Source: an uncultured Bacteroidales bacterium
GTDB lineage: Bacteria; Bacteroidota; Bacteroidia; Bacteroidales; UBA932
Assembly: GCA_947167015.1 (NCBI GenBank)
Contig: CAMVGM010000008.1
Location: forward strand, 1 to 62,886
Length of the DNA stretch: 62,886 nt
Direction of reading: 5' to 3'
Of the stretch, positions 16,654 through 25,193 are shown in pieces. Numbering within the stretch: the first letter of the stretch is position 1; each line of letters opens with the position of its first letter. A model generated the notes under the pieces. The model saw only the letters and a list, made by a program, of their open reading frames with translations, did not search any database and had not been told where the DNA came from. The translations under genes and the position numbers were made by a program.

Positions 16654-18819
16654 ATGCGATTCCCTTCCCGACTGGCGGCCCTTGCCGCAATCCTCTTTTC
16701 CCTGAATTCCGCGGCGCAGCCCGGAACGATCCAGCCCGAACAGCGGGACTGGCTGCGTCGGCAGGCCGCGTCCGCTCCTGCGCCCCAGGCGCCGCGCCGC
16801 GACCTGCTGCGTGAGACCGACCCTGCCTTTTTCCGGACGGATGAGGCCCTGCGCATCGGCGACCAGGTGCTGGCCTACCAGCGCGTGACGGGCGGCTGGC
16901 CCAAGAACATCGACATGGCGCGCCGGCTGACCGACGCGGAACTCGCACAGGTGCAGGCAGCGAAGTCGCGCACGGACGATTCGACCATAGACAACGGCGC
17001 CACCACGATGCAGATGGCCTATCTTGCGCGCCTGTGGCAGGCCACGCGGGAGGAGCGTTTCCGGGACGGATTCCGTGCGGCGGTGGAATACCTGCTGTCC
17101 GGGCAGTATGACAACGGCGGATGGCCGCAGTTCTGGCCGGAAATGACCGGCTACCAGGTGCACATCACCTTCAATGACGACGCCATCGTGAACACGCTCG
17201 CGCTGTTCCGGGAAATCTACTCCGAGCATGAACCTTATGGCAACGGCCTGGCTGACAGCGCCTTGCAGGACCGCCTGCGGAAGTCTTTCGATAAGGGTAT
17301 CGAGATCATCCTCGCCACGCAGATCCTCAAGGACGGCAAGCCCTCCGTCTGGTGCCAGCAGCACGACCGGGAGACTCTCGCGCCCGCTTCGGCGCGCGCA
17401 TATGAACTGCCTTCGTACTGCTCTGCCGAGAGCGCCGGTATCGTGCGGCTGCTGATGAGCCTGCCCGAGCCCGACGCACGTGTGAAACGGGCCGTGCACG
17501 GGGCGATGCGCTGGTTCGACGATTACAAGCTGACGGGGCTGCGTGTCGAGCGGACCGCCGTGAACGGCGTGCGTGATACCCGGCTGGTGGAAGACCCTGC
17601 CGCGCCGCCGCTCTGGGGCCGTTTCTATGACCTGAAGTGGTGCGAACCCTATGTGTGCGACCGCGACGGCATCGCCCGCCGGCGCCTTGACCAGATCGGT
17701 CCCGAGCGCCGCAACGGTTACAGCTGGTACAACAGCCGCCCGGCGGACCTCTATCCGCTTTACGAAGCCTGGGCGGAGCGCTGGGATCCGCGCCACAAGC
17801 AGAAGATCAGCCTTTCCACGCCCGGCGCCAATCAAAACGGCAAGGTCGAAATGTTCCGCCGCCCGGTCATCGACCGCAAGGCCTTCGACGTGGTGGTGAA
17901 GCCGGGGGAAAGCATCCAGGCCGCCGTCGAAAAGGCGCCGGAGCGTCCCTCTGCGCCGTTCAAGATCTTGATCCTCAAAGGGGAATATAACGAGAAGGTC
18001 ATCATCGACCGGCCGAACATCGTGCTGGTGGGAGAGGACCGGGACGCGACCGTCCTCACCTTCGCGGATCTGTCTTCCAAGCGGACCGTCCGGGAGTATA
18101 AGGGCAAGGAAGTGGGGAACGGCGTGATCGTCCTCCAGGAAGGCGCGGACGACTGTGTCATCAGCGGACTGACCGTGTACAACAATTACGGCACCACCGT
18201 CGAGGAGACGACCGCGCACCAGATGGCCATCTTCGGCCGCGGAACGCGCACGATCGTGATCAACTGCCGCGTGTGGGCCGACGGCAACGACGCCCTGTCG
18301 CTCTGGGCGCCGGGCAGCGCGGGGATGTATTACCACGCCGACCTGGACCTGCGCTGCCGCGGGGTGGACTTCCTCTGTCCGCGCGGCTGGTGCTATGCCA
18401 CCCGCTGTTCCTTCTACGGCGACGGAAAGGCGATGATCTGGCACGACGGCCGGGGCGATCCGGACAAGAAACTGGTGATCACGAATTCCCGCTTCGACGC
18501 CGCGTCACCCACGCTGCTGGGGCGCTATCATCACGACGCCCAGTTCTATCTGGTGCACTGTTCGATGAGCGCGAACGTGATCAATGGCAACATCCACTAC
18601 GCCTACTCCGACCAGGTGCTGGATCCCTGCCCCTGGGGTCTGCGGACCTATTACTCCAATTGCACCCGCGAAGGCGGGCACAGCGGCTGGCTGCGCAACA
18701 ACCTGTCCGAAGCGCCCGGCTCGCCGGAGCCCTATGGCATCACGGCAGCCTGGACATTTGCATATCAATGGGACCCGGAGCAGCGCATCCGGGACCTCTG
18801 GGATGTCCTTGCGTATTGA
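16654..18819 (+). CDS. bifunctional pectate lyase (PL10) - pectin methylesterase (CE8)
   Basis: 721-aa secreted two-enzyme fusion for pectin breakdown. A signal peptide (about residues 1-20, cleaved near NSAAQP) precedes a PL10-type lyase domain at ~30-385, with YQRVTGGWPKNIDM, DNGATTMQMAYLARLW and YLLSGQYDNGGWPQFWP, which cuts polygalacturonate by beta-elimination. After a short linker, ~405-715 is a CE8 beta-helix esterase that removes methyl groups: FDVVVKPGESIQAAVEKAP start, GNDALSLW (the QDTLY-like Asp) and CRGVDFLCPRGW (aligned with the second catalytic Asp in VDFIFG). Esterase and lyase would act one after the other on the same chain. Its stop directly abuts the stop of the convergent porin gene. 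Confidence 0.9.
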   Translation: MRFPSRLAALAAILFSLNSAAQPGTIQPEQRDWLRRQAASAPAPQAPRRDLLRETDPAFFRTDEALRIGDQVLAYQRVTGGWPKNIDMARRLTDAELAQVQAAKSRTDDSTIDNGATTMQMAYLARLWQATREERFRDGFRAAVEYLLSGQYDNGGWPQFWPEMTGYQVHITFNDDAIVNTLALFREIYSEHEPYGNGLADSALQDRLRKSFDKGIEIILATQILKDGKPSVWCQQHDRETLAPASARAYELPSYCSAESAGIVRLLMSLPEPDARVKRAVHGAMRWFDDYKLTGLRVERTAVNGVRDTRLVEDPAAPPLWGRFYDLKWCEPYVCDRDGIARRRLDQIGPERRNGYSWYNSRPADLYPLYEAWAERWDPRHKQKISLSTPGANQNGKVEMFRRPVIDRKAFDVVVKPGESIQAAVEKAPERPSAPFKILILKGEYNEKVIIDRPNIVLVGEDRDATVLTFADLSSKRTVREYKGKEVGNGVIVLQEGADDCVISGLTVYNNYGTTVEETTAHQMAIFGRGTRTIVINCRVWADGNDALSLWAPGSAGMYYHADLDLRCRGVDFLCPRGWCYATRCSFYGDGKAMIWHDGRGDPDKKLVITNSRFDAASPTLLGRYHHDAQFYLVHCSMSANVINGNIHYAYSDQVLDPCPWGLRTYYSNCTREGGHSGWLRNNLSEAPGSPEPYGITAAWTFAYQWDPEQRIRDLWDVLAY

Positions 18820-19827
18820 TTATTTGGAAATTACATCTAATCTCCAGGTAATTCCTATGTCGAAATTATCGACGCCGATGCTGCTGCTCTTGAAATAGAC
18901 GGCGTGCAGGCGGAGGCGGTCCCGGTTGGGGAGCGGGAAGAACTCCACCCCGCAGCCGGCATAGACGTTCCGCGTACCGGGCGCCACGGCCACGTCGAGC
19001 GGCCGTCCGAGGGCATCCACGTTGGCGATGTCGTTGCTCTCATAGCCTCCCTTGGCGCAGAGGTTCCATTTCCCGACGGTCCAGATGATCTTCGAGATGA
19101 CGGTGTAGTCCGAGAAGAAGCGCTTCTGTCCGCGTCCCGCCCGGTTCATCCATTCCACGTCGATGGCCAGGTTGCCGAAAATGAAGCGGTTACCCGCGGC
19201 GAGATAATTGATGGTGCGGTGGAATTCGTCCTCCACGAAATTGACGCTCCAGAGCGTGTTCCACCACGGGGCGAAACTGCCGAACCACGCGAAATTGTAG
19301 GCGTACAGGTTCTGGAATCCCAGCGAAAGGGGAGAATTGCAGAACTGGAAGGCGAGGGTCTGCCCGGGCAGGAATTCATAACCGGCATCGACGCCGAAGG
19401 AAAAGCCCTGATAGAGGTTGTTGCAGAAATTGCTGTAATAATAGACGTCGATCGGAACGGCGTCGAATTCATAGCCGCCGATGAACAGGGCGTTCTTGCC
19501 GACCGTGAGCGACAGTTTGGGTGTCGCGTGCCATTTCAGATATAGGAAGTCCGTGGCGTTGAACATGTTGCGCTCGTCGAAAACCTTTTTGTTGAGGCGC
19601 TGGCGGACACGGAAATCTAACTTTTCTCCCAGCGAACCGCGGATGTTGAGGTTGAAATGGTCACCGGTAAACTGGCTGTGGTAGTTCCCGTCGGCCACTT
19701 CCTGGTGGAAGGAGGCGCGGGTGTCGAAATACAACTGGCTGATTTGCACTTGCGCCAGGGCGCCCGTAGAAAGCAGCAGGGCGGCGGCGCCGGAAAGAAG
19801 TCGGAAATAGTTCTTGTTCATCATCAT
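18820..19827 (-). CDS. OprO/OprP-like outer-membrane porin
   Basis: 335-aa outer-membrane beta-barrel. The N-terminus has two or three adjacent Met codons and a signal peptide ([17 protein letters not shown]). The rest is alternating aromatic/polar strands ([49 protein letters not shown]) typical of the phosphate-selective porin superfamily as found in Bacteroidetes, ending with the polar-aromatic [14 protein letters not shown]. Solute not known; position between two pectin/fucosidase genes suggests oligosaccharide or anion passage, which is inference. No clear -7 box is seen near its start. Confidence 0.75.
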   Translation of the reverse strand: MMMNKNYFRLLSGAAALLLSTGALAQVQISQLYFDTRASFHQEVADGNYHSQFTGDHFNLNIRGSLGEKLDFRVRQRLNKKVFDERNMFNATDFLYLKWHATPKLSLTVGKNALFIGGYEFDAVPIDVYYYSNFCNNLYQGFSFGVDAGYEFLPGQTLAFQFCNSPLSLGFQNLYAYNFAWFGSFAPWWNTLWSVNFVEDEFHRTINYLAAGNRFIFGNLAIDVEWMNRAGRGQKRFFSDYTVISKIIWTVGKWNLCAKGGYESNDIANVDALGRPLDVAVAPGTRNVYAGCGVEFFPLPNRDRLRLHAVYFKSSSIGVDNFDIGITWRLDVISK

Positions 19828-19870
19828 TCGCTTGGAATAGTAAAATTAATAAATAATGGCAAGAAAAGCG

Positions 19871-19878
19871 TATATTTG
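19871..19878 (+). promoter_or_regulatory. -7 box of the GH95 gene
   Basis: TATATTTG, a perfect TAnnTTTG match, 18 bases before the ATG at 19897. Confidence 0.6.
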
Positions 19879-19896
19879 ATAAAAATAATCTCTCCG

Positions 19897-22230
19897 ATGA
19901 AACGCTCCGCTTTGCCCCTGTTGCTGTTTTTCTCCCTGTTGGCCTGTACTCCTTCGGAGCGTCCGATGGACCTGGTCCTGCATTATGACCAGCCGGCCAA
20001 ATGCCTGGAAGAGGCGTTGCCCATCGGCAACGGCCGCCTGGGAGCGCTGATTTACGGAGGCGTTGAAGAAGAACGTATCTCCTTGAATGATATTACCTTG
20101 TGGACGGGAGAACCCGACCGCGGCGAGGAGCATCCCGACCTGCTGGGCGGCATCGGTTCCCACGCGGCGGAGACGGTCCCGCTGATCCGGGAGGCCCTGG
20201 ACCGCGGGGATTACCGGACGGCGGAACGCCTGCAGCGTCAGGTGCAGGGGCATTTCAGCGAATCGTACATGCCGCTCGGCACGCTCTGGATCAGCCACAC
20301 CGACACCGGGGCGGTCACGGATTACCGTCGGGAACTGGACCTGGCGACGGCCTGTGCGCGGATATCCTATTCCCGGGGCGGCGGCTCTTATGAGGCGGAG
20401 TATTACGCATCGGCGCCGGATTCCGTCATCGTGGTGCATCTCGCCGCGGAAAGTGGCCTGCACGCCCGTCTGCGGCTGGATTCGCCCCTTCCGCATGCGG
20501 TCGAGGCTCGTGGAACATCCCTGGTCTCGGACGGGTACGCCGCCTGGCACACCCTTCCCGGGTATTATGTCCCGGGCGAAGAGAAGATGCGGTACGATTC
20601 GCAGCGGGGCATCCATTTCCGCACGGTACTGTCCGTCCGGCATACCGGCGGGGAGGTACGGACGGAAGGCACTGAAATCGTGCTGGATGGTTGCCGGGAG
20701 GCGACCTTGCTGCTGGTCAACGCGACCAGTTTCAACGGCTTCGACAAGGATCCCGTGCGGGAAGGGAAAGCGTACCGGGAACTGGCGGATGCGCAGGCAG
20801 CCCGGGTGCTGGCGCTTTCCGACGAGTCGCTCCGGCAGCGCCAGCTGGCGGATTACCGGGCGCTTTTCGACCGGGTCGTGCTGGACCTGGGGCGGACGGA
20901 TCCCGCATTGAAGGCATTGCCGACGGACGTCCAGCTGAAACGCTTCGCGCAGGAGGGAAGCGCCAATCCCGAGCTGGAGGTCCTCTACTTCCAATACGGC
21001 CGCTACCTGCTGATCGCTTCGTCCCGCACCCCGGGGATTCCGGCGAACCTGCAGGGGCTCTGGAACGAGAGCGTCGATCCGCCGTGGAGCTGCAATTACA
21101 CGATCAACATCAACCTGGAAGAGAACTACTGGCCGGCCGAGGTGACGGGCTTGGGCGAACTGCACGAAACCCTGCTGGATTACACCCACGGACTCGCGCG
21201 GAACGGCCGCGACGCCGCTTGGCATTACTATGGGGTGGACCGAGGCTGGAACGCCGGGCACAACAGCGACATCTGGGCGATGGCCTGCCCGGTGGGCCTG
21301 GGGACGGGCAGCCCGAGCTGGGCGAACTGGACGATGGGCGGTGCCTGGCTGTCCACCCACATCTGGGAGCACTGGCTGTTCAGCCGTGACCGGGCGCGCC
21401 TGGAAGAAGACTGGCCCGTGCTGCGCGGTGCGGCGGAGTTCTGCCTGGCCTGGCTGGTGGAGAAGGACGGGGAACTTGTGACCTCGCCCGGAACCTCGCC
21501 GGAGAACATCTATGTGACGGATACGGGTTTGCGGGGCGCTACCCTGTACGGGGCGACGGCCGACCTGGCCATCGTCCGGGAGTGCCTGACGGATGCCATG
21601 GCAGCGGCGCGCGAACTGGGCGTGGACGATGCCTTCGCGGCCGAGGTGGAAGCAGCGCTGGCCCGTCTGCATCCCTATCAAGTGGGGGCGGCCGGAAACC
21701 TGCAGGAATGGTATTATGACTGGGCGGACCAGGAGCCGGAGCACCGCCACCAGTCGCATCTGATCGGCGTGTATCCGGGGCATCAGATCATAGAAGGGAA
21801 GTTGGCGGACGCCGCCAAGAAGACATTGGAAATCAAGGGTTTCGAAACGACCGGCTGGAGCTGCGGCTGGCGGATCGGCCTCTACGCCCGCTTGGGAGAC
21901 GCGGAGAACGCCTACCGGATGTACCGGCGCATCCTGCGCTACGTGAGCCCCGACTCCCGGCGCGACGAGCCGGACTACCAGGGCGGGGGAGGAACCTATC
22001 CCAACCTGCTGGACGCGCATCCGCCGTTCCAGATCGACGGCAATTTCGGAGCTTGCGCCGGCGTGGCGGAGATGCTGCTGCGGTCGGACGCCGACGGCAG
22101 CGTGACGCCGTTGCCCGCTCTGCCGGCCGCCTGGCCGGACGGTCGCGTGACGGGGCTGCGTACCCGCGGCGGGAAGACGGTGGACATCGTCTGGCGCCGC
22201 GGCAAGGTCCGCCGCTTCCGGGTCTATTGA
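19897..22230 (+). CDS. GH95 family lipoprotein glycosidase (alpha-L-fucosidase/galactosidase type)
   Basis: 777-aa lipoprotein (LLAC lipobox near residue 16) of glycoside hydrolase family 95, which removes alpha-linked L-fucose or, in plant-glycan members, L-galactose by inversion. The start at 19897 follows the -7 box; the open frame extends upstream but without signal sequence. GH95 landmarks: [19 protein letters not shown] at the N-terminus, [20 protein letters not shown] (the catalytic-Asn pair region), [17 protein letters not shown] (general-acid Glu), [13 protein letters not shown], and FQIDGNFG (Asp). All appear intact. Together with the pectinase fusion this points to pectic side chains such as rhamnogalacturonan II, but the substrate is unproven. 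Confidence 0.93.
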   Translation: MKRSALPLLLFFSLLACTPSERPMDLVLHYDQPAKCLEEALPIGNGRLGALIYGGVEEERISLNDITLWTGEPDRGEEHPDLLGGIGSHAAETVPLIREALDRGDYRTAERLQRQVQGHFSESYMPLGTLWISHTDTGAVTDYRRELDLATACARISYSRGGGSYEAEYYASAPDSVIVVHLAAESGLHARLRLDSPLPHAVEARGTSLVSDGYAAWHTLPGYYVPGEEKMRYDSQRGIHFRTVLSVRHTGGEVRTEGTEIVLDGCREATLLLVNATSFNGFDKDPVREGKAYRELADAQAARVLALSDESLRQRQLADYRALFDRVVLDLGRTDPALKALPTDVQLKRFAQEGSANPELEVLYFQYGRYLLIASSRTPGIPANLQGLWNESVDPPWSCNYTININLEENYWPAEVTGLGELHETLLDYTHGLARNGRDAAWHYYGVDRGWNAGHNSDIWAMACPVGLGTGSPSWANWTMGGAWLSTHIWEHWLFSRDRARLEEDWPVLRGAAEFCLAWLVEKDGELVTSPGTSPENIYVTDTGLRGATLYGATADLAIVRECLTDAMAAARELGVDDAFAAEVEAALARLHPYQVGAAGNLQEWYYDWADQEPEHRHQSHLIGVYPGHQIIEGKLADAAKKTLEIKGFETTGWSCGWRIGLYARLGDAENAYRMYRRILRYVSPDSRRDEPDYQGGGGTYPNLLDAHPPFQIDGNFGACAGVAEMLLRSDADGSVTPLPALPAAWPDGRVTGLRTRGGKTVDIVWRRGKVRRFRVY

Positions 22231-22249
22231 TTATTTGGCAGCCTGCCTG

Positions 22250-22283
22250 ACAAATAAAAAAGAACGGCCATGTCTGACCGTTC
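22250..22283 (-). terminator. terminator of tRNA-Val
   Basis: Perfect 7-bp inverted repeat AGAACGG/CCGTTCT (22261-22283 region) followed on the minus strand by TTTTTTATTT. It lies directly after the encoded CCA of tRNA-Val. Confidence 0.85.
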
Positions 22284-22361
22284 TGGTGGGAGATACTGGG
22301 TTCGAACCAGTGACCCCATGCTTGTAAGGCATGTGCTCTGAACCAACTGAGCTAATCTCCC
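22284..22361 (-). tRNA. tRNA-Val (anticodon TAC)
   Basis: Cloverleaf with acceptor GGGAGAT/ATCTCCC, D arm TTAGCTCAGTTGG, anticodon loop CTTACAA (TAC), T arm GGTTCGAACCC. The 3' end ACCA is encoded, unlike in the tRNA-Ser of this window. It reads GUA, GUG and, by wobble, other Val codons. Confidence 0.96.
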
Positions 22362-22445
22362 TGTTCTTGTTGTTCGTTGAGGGTTGCAAAGATAGGACTT
22401 TTTCGTTTCTCAGCCAAATTATTCGATTTTTTAAAAATATTATGC

Positions 22446-22453
22446 AATCTTTG
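22446..22453 (+). promoter_or_regulatory. -7-like box of the 22480 lipoprotein gene
   Basis: AATCTTTG, one mismatch to TAnnTTTG, 26 bases before the ATG, in the A/T-rich 118-bp gap after tRNA-Val. Confidence 0.45.
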
Positions 22454-22479
22454 CAGTCCGTTTTGCATCTAACGGGTGT

Positions 22480-23031
22480 ATGAAAAGAATCCTTGGAAGG
22501 TTAATGGTGGCTGTCGCCGCCCTGCTGGCCGTGTCGGCGTGCTCGAAAGAGATGCTCGTCCCGCGTGCCGAGTATGACGCGGAATGGGCTGCCGCCTACT
22601 TCCTGGGGACGGACGGACCCGGCTCGGTGGGCTACTACCGCTTGTCGCTGGCGCAGGGGAGGACGGACGAAGACCTCGCTCTCGTGTCTTCCGGCGCGGT
22701 GCTCAACCTGCAGCTGAACGCCCCCGCTGCGGAAGGCCTCGGCCTCCCGGACGGGACCTACCGGGGAAGTACGGGGAGCGAGACCACCTTTACATACAAC
22801 TACGGCGAGATGCAGCCGGACAACAGCATCGCGGGTTCGTATGTCGGGATCCGTCCCGACGTTTCGAAGCCGATGCAGTATTATCCGGTGGGAGACGGGG
22901 AGGCGAGCATCGTCTTTGGCAAGGACGGCGGATATGAGATCCACGTCCGCGTCAGGTCCGAAAGCCGCACCTTCGTTTTCAAGTACGGGGGTCCCGTGGA
23001 GACCTACGACTGCACCGAACCGGGACTTTGA
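22480..23031 (+). CDS. exported lipoprotein of unknown function
   Basis: 183-aa lipoprotein: signal MKRILGRLMVAVAALLAVSAC with the lipobox Cys in VSAC. The mature part is beta-rich (YYRLSLAQGRTDEDLAL, LNLQLNAPAAEGLGLPDG, TFTYNYGEMQPDNS, YEIHVRVRSESRTFVFKYGGPVETYDC) and resembles small Bacteroidales surface lipoproteins of beta-sandwich type. I do not recognise the family. It stands alone between tRNA-Val and tmRNA; tmRNA begins 19 bases after its stop. Confidence 0.75.
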   Translation: MKRILGRLMVAVAALLAVSACSKEMLVPRAEYDAEWAAAYFLGTDGPGSVGYYRLSLAQGRTDEDLALVSSGAVLNLQLNAPAAEGLGLPDGTYRGSTGSETTFTYNYGEMQPDNSIAGSYVGIRPDVSKPMQYYPVGDGEASIVFGKDGGYEIHVRVRSESRTFVFKYGGPVETYDCTEPGL

Positions 23032-23050
23032 AAGACTTCAACGATCATTC

Positions 23051-23444
23051 GGGGATGTTCTGGTTTTGACAGCACTGATTTCGGATGGTAAGCACGTCGG
23101 GCGTAGGAGACTGGCCCGTTAATCCCAGCCTTCAAGCCATAACTGGCAACTACAACTATTCATACGCTTGCTAATCTCTCAGAGATTGAGCATTAATCGA
23201 TTCCGCCTAGGCTGCGGAACGACGTATATCCCTCCAGCTTTAGGCCGGTTCAGTCTGGATCCAGGGGTATCATCAAAACCGGATGCGCGGGGCAGACGCC
23301 TCTAGGACCCGCTAAGATTTCAGAGGATAAGCCCCCGGTGGCCTGCCTTCCGGCAGCCGCGGGCCGACAATCAAAGAAAGGATAAGCGTGTAGAAAGCTA
23401 CCTGGGACTTTGTTTGGACGGCGGTTCGACTCCGCCCATCTCCA
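23051..23444 (+). ncRNA. ssrA: transfer-messenger RNA
   Basis: Rescues ribosomes stalled on broken mRNA by adding a proteolysis tag. The 5' end GGGGATGTTCTGG pairs with the 3' CATCTCC, the T arm reads GGCGGTTCGACTCCGCC, and discriminator A (23444) is followed by CAA, so CCA is not encoded. The tag region aligns with Bacteroidetes tmRNA: after ATAACT, the resume codon is GGC at 23145 and the frame reads G-N-Y-N-Y-S-Y-A-C then TAA (23172-23174). That is nine residues, the length of known Bacteroidetes tags such as GENNYALAA, but it ends YAC. A 6-bp hairpin (AATCTC/GAGATT) follows, overlapping the stop, as helix 5 should. Confidence 0.95.
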
Positions 23445-23445
23445 C

Positions 23446-23476
23446 AAAAATGCCGACCTAAATGGTCGGCATTTTT
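23446..23476 (+). terminator. terminator of tmRNA
   Basis: AAAAATGCCGACC, four-base loop region, GGTCGGCATTTTT: a perfect GC-rich hairpin ending in a T run, directly after the tmRNA 3' end. Because of the A run on the left arm it can work in both directions. Confidence 0.92.
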
Positions 23477-23500
23477 GTTCCGATACCGCTACTGCTATGA

Positions 23501-23520
23501 CTGGGGGGCGTTCCCCCCAG
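23501..23520. repeat. G/C-run palindrome between tmRNA and mutT
   Basis: CTGGGGGG, loop CGTT, CCCCCCAG: a perfect 8-bp hairpin followed by CCCCCTGCGTCGCATCGCTCC. It lies in an otherwise non-coding ~100-bp gap and looks like a member of a dispersed intergenic repeat family, but only one copy is visible here. Confidence 0.5.
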
Positions 23521-23575
23521 CCCCCTGCGTCGCATCGCTCCGAACTGCCCCGGCAACCTGCTTCCGGCTGTTAAA

Positions 23576-23980
23576 CTAGCGAGGGGAAAGGGCCGCAGCG
23601 ATAAGCGGAAGGAGCTGTTCGTCGGCGGGGAGCCAGCGGACGGAGGAGAGTTCGCCGGCGGAGAGCCAGCGGGCGGCTTCGTGCTCCAGCAGATGCAGTT
23701 CGTCCGAGGCGGGGGAGCACCAGTAGCAGTGCAGCGTGAGGTGGAAGGCGGGATAGTCCCATTCGACCGTCTTCAGCAGTCCGCCCACGCGGATTTCCGC
23801 ATCCAGTTCTTCGCGGATTTCTCGCTCCAGGGCCGCCTGCGGCGTCTCGCCGGGTTCCATCTTACCGCCCGGAAACTCCCACCAGTCCTTCCAGTCGCCA
23901 TAGCCGCGCTGCGTCGCGAAGATCCTGTCCCCGCGCCGGATCACGGCCGCCACCACTTCGATGCATTTCCTGCCTTCCAT
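23576..23980 (-). CDS. MutT-like Nudix hydrolase
   Basis: 134-aa Nudix protein, most like MutT/8-oxo-dGTP diphosphatases that cleanse the nucleotide pool. It starts MEGRKCIEVVAAVI; the Nudix box GGKMEPGETPQAALEREIREEL is complete near residues 38-60 with all catalytic Glu. WWEFPGGK before it is typical of the MutT/CTP-pyrophosphatase group. The ATG lies only four bases after a -7 box (TATCTTTG, 23992-23985), so the message may be leaderless. The promoter is back to back with that of the CobW-like gene. Confidence 0.9.
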   Translation of the reverse strand: MEGRKCIEVVAAVIRRGDRIFATQRGYGDWKDWWEFPGGKMEPGETPQAALEREIREELDAEIRVGGLLKTVEWDYPAFHLTLHCYWCSPASDELHLLEHEAARWLSAGELSSVRWLPADEQLLPLIAAALSPR

Positions 23981-23984
23981 ACTG

Positions 23985-24013
23985 CAAAGATAGCATGAAA
24001 ATGATTACCTTTG
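23985..24013. promoter_or_regulatory. interlocked divergent promoters mutT-like (-) / COG0523 (+)
   Basis: Minus-strand TATCTTTG at 23992-23985 (4-nt gap to ATG) and plus-strand TACCTTTG at 24006-24013 (22-nt gap to ATG) are separated by only 13 bp, so polymerase bound at one would block the other. Confidence 0.65.
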
Positions 24014-24035
24014 CATCCGCTAAAACGAGTTTGAA

Positions 24036-25193
24036 ATGAACCTGAATCTGGAAAACAAGGACCTGCCGGTCCTGTTGCTCACCGGCTACCTCGGAAGCGG
24101 GAAAACCACACTCCTGAACCGCATACTTTCCAACCGCCGCGGCATCAAGTTCGCGGTGATCGTCAACGACCTGGGCGAGGTCAACATCGACGCCGACCTC
24201 ATCGAGAAGGGCGGCGTCGTGGGCCAGACCGACGACAGCCTCATCGCCCTGCAGAATGGCTGCATCTGCTGCACCCTCAAGATGGACCTCATCGCCCAGC
24301 TGGAGGAAATCTCGCGGATGAAGCGCTTCGACTACATCGCCATCGAGGCGAGCGGCATCTGCGAGCCGGCGCCCATCGCGCAGACCATCAACTCCTATCC
24401 GCAGCTCTCCCGTCCGTCTTATCCGGGCGTGGCCGTGCCGAAACTGGACTGCATCGTCACGGTGGTGGACGCCCTGCGGATGAAGGACGAGTTCGCCTGC
24501 GGCGAGGCCCTGCAGCGTGAAGACATCGACGAAGAGGATCTGGAGAACCTCGTGATCGAGCAGATCGAGTTCTGCAACATCGTGCTGATCAACAAGGCCT
24601 CCGAGGTTACGCCCGAGGAACTCGGCCGCGTGCGGAGCATCGTCCGCGCCCTGCAGCCAAAGGCGGAGATCCTGACCTGCGACTACGGCGACATCGATCT
24701 GGACAAGATCCTCCACACCGGCCTGTTCGACTTCGACCGGACGGCCACTTCCGCCGCCTGGATCGCCGAGATCGAAGGGGACGATCACCACCACGATCAC
24801 GATCACGAAGAGGGGGAGGCCGAGGAATACGGCATCGGGACCTATGTTTACTACGCCCGTCCCGCGCTGGATATCAACAAGTTCGACTATATGGTGGCGA
24901 GGAAGTGGCCCAAGGAGATCATCCGTGCGAAGGGCCTCTGCTACTTCAGTGCCGACCCGGACAAGTGCTTCCTCTTCGAGACTTCCGGCAAACAGAAGAA
25001 CCTCAAGGACGCCGGGCTCTGGTTCGCGACCATGCCCCAGGACGAGCTCCGTGAACTGATGGCGCGCGACGCCAAGCTCCGCCGCGACTGGGACCCGGAA
25101 TTCGGCGACCGGATGAACAAGATCGTCTTCATCGGCCAGCACCTGGACAAGGACCTGATCGAGTCGCTGATGGACGGCTGCCTGGATAACTGA
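24036..25193 (+). CDS. COG0523 (CobW/ZNG1-like) metallochaperone GTPase
   Basis: 385-aa G3E P-loop GTPase that inserts or delivers a metal, often zinc, to client proteins. Walker A is GYLGSGKT (about 17-24), the metal-binding motif CICC (C76, C78, C79) is intact, and a switch-like FAVIVNDLGEVNIDADL region is present. A His/Asp-rich loop (DDHHHDHDHEE, near residue 250) is a probable second metal site. The CobW C-terminal domain follows (FDYMVARKWPKEIIRAKGL). No cobalamin or Zur-type context is visible, so its client is unknown. Its stop overlaps the start of the phosphoesterase gene (TGATG). Confidence 0.92.
   Translation: MNLNLENKDLPVLLLTGYLGSGKTTLLNRILSNRRGIKFAVIVNDLGEVNIDADLIEKGGVVGQTDDSLIALQNGCICCTLKMDLIAQLEEISRMKRFDYIAIEASGICEPAPIAQTINSYPQLSRPSYPGVAVPKLDCIVTVVDALRMKDEFACGEALQREDIDEEDLENLVIEQIEFCNIVLINKASEVTPEELGRVRSIVRALQPKAEILTCDYGDIDLDKILHTGLFDFDRTATSAAWIAEIEGDDHHHDHDHEEGEAEEYGIGTYVYYARPALDINKFDYMVARKWPKEIIRAKGLCYFSADPDKCFLFETSGKQKNLKDAGLWFATMPQDELRELMARDAKLRRDWDPEFGDRMNKIVFIGQHLDKDLIESLMDGCLDN

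Noticed and set aside
16654..22230. Classical polysaccharide utilisation locus
   Set aside because: No SusC, SusD or hybrid two-component sensor is present; only CAZymes and a porin are seen.
23146..23196. Alternative tmRNA tag frame beginning GCA-ACT-ACA
   Set aside because: Gives a 16-residue peptide ending EIEH with no similarity to known tags, whereas the frame from GGC has the expected position and length.
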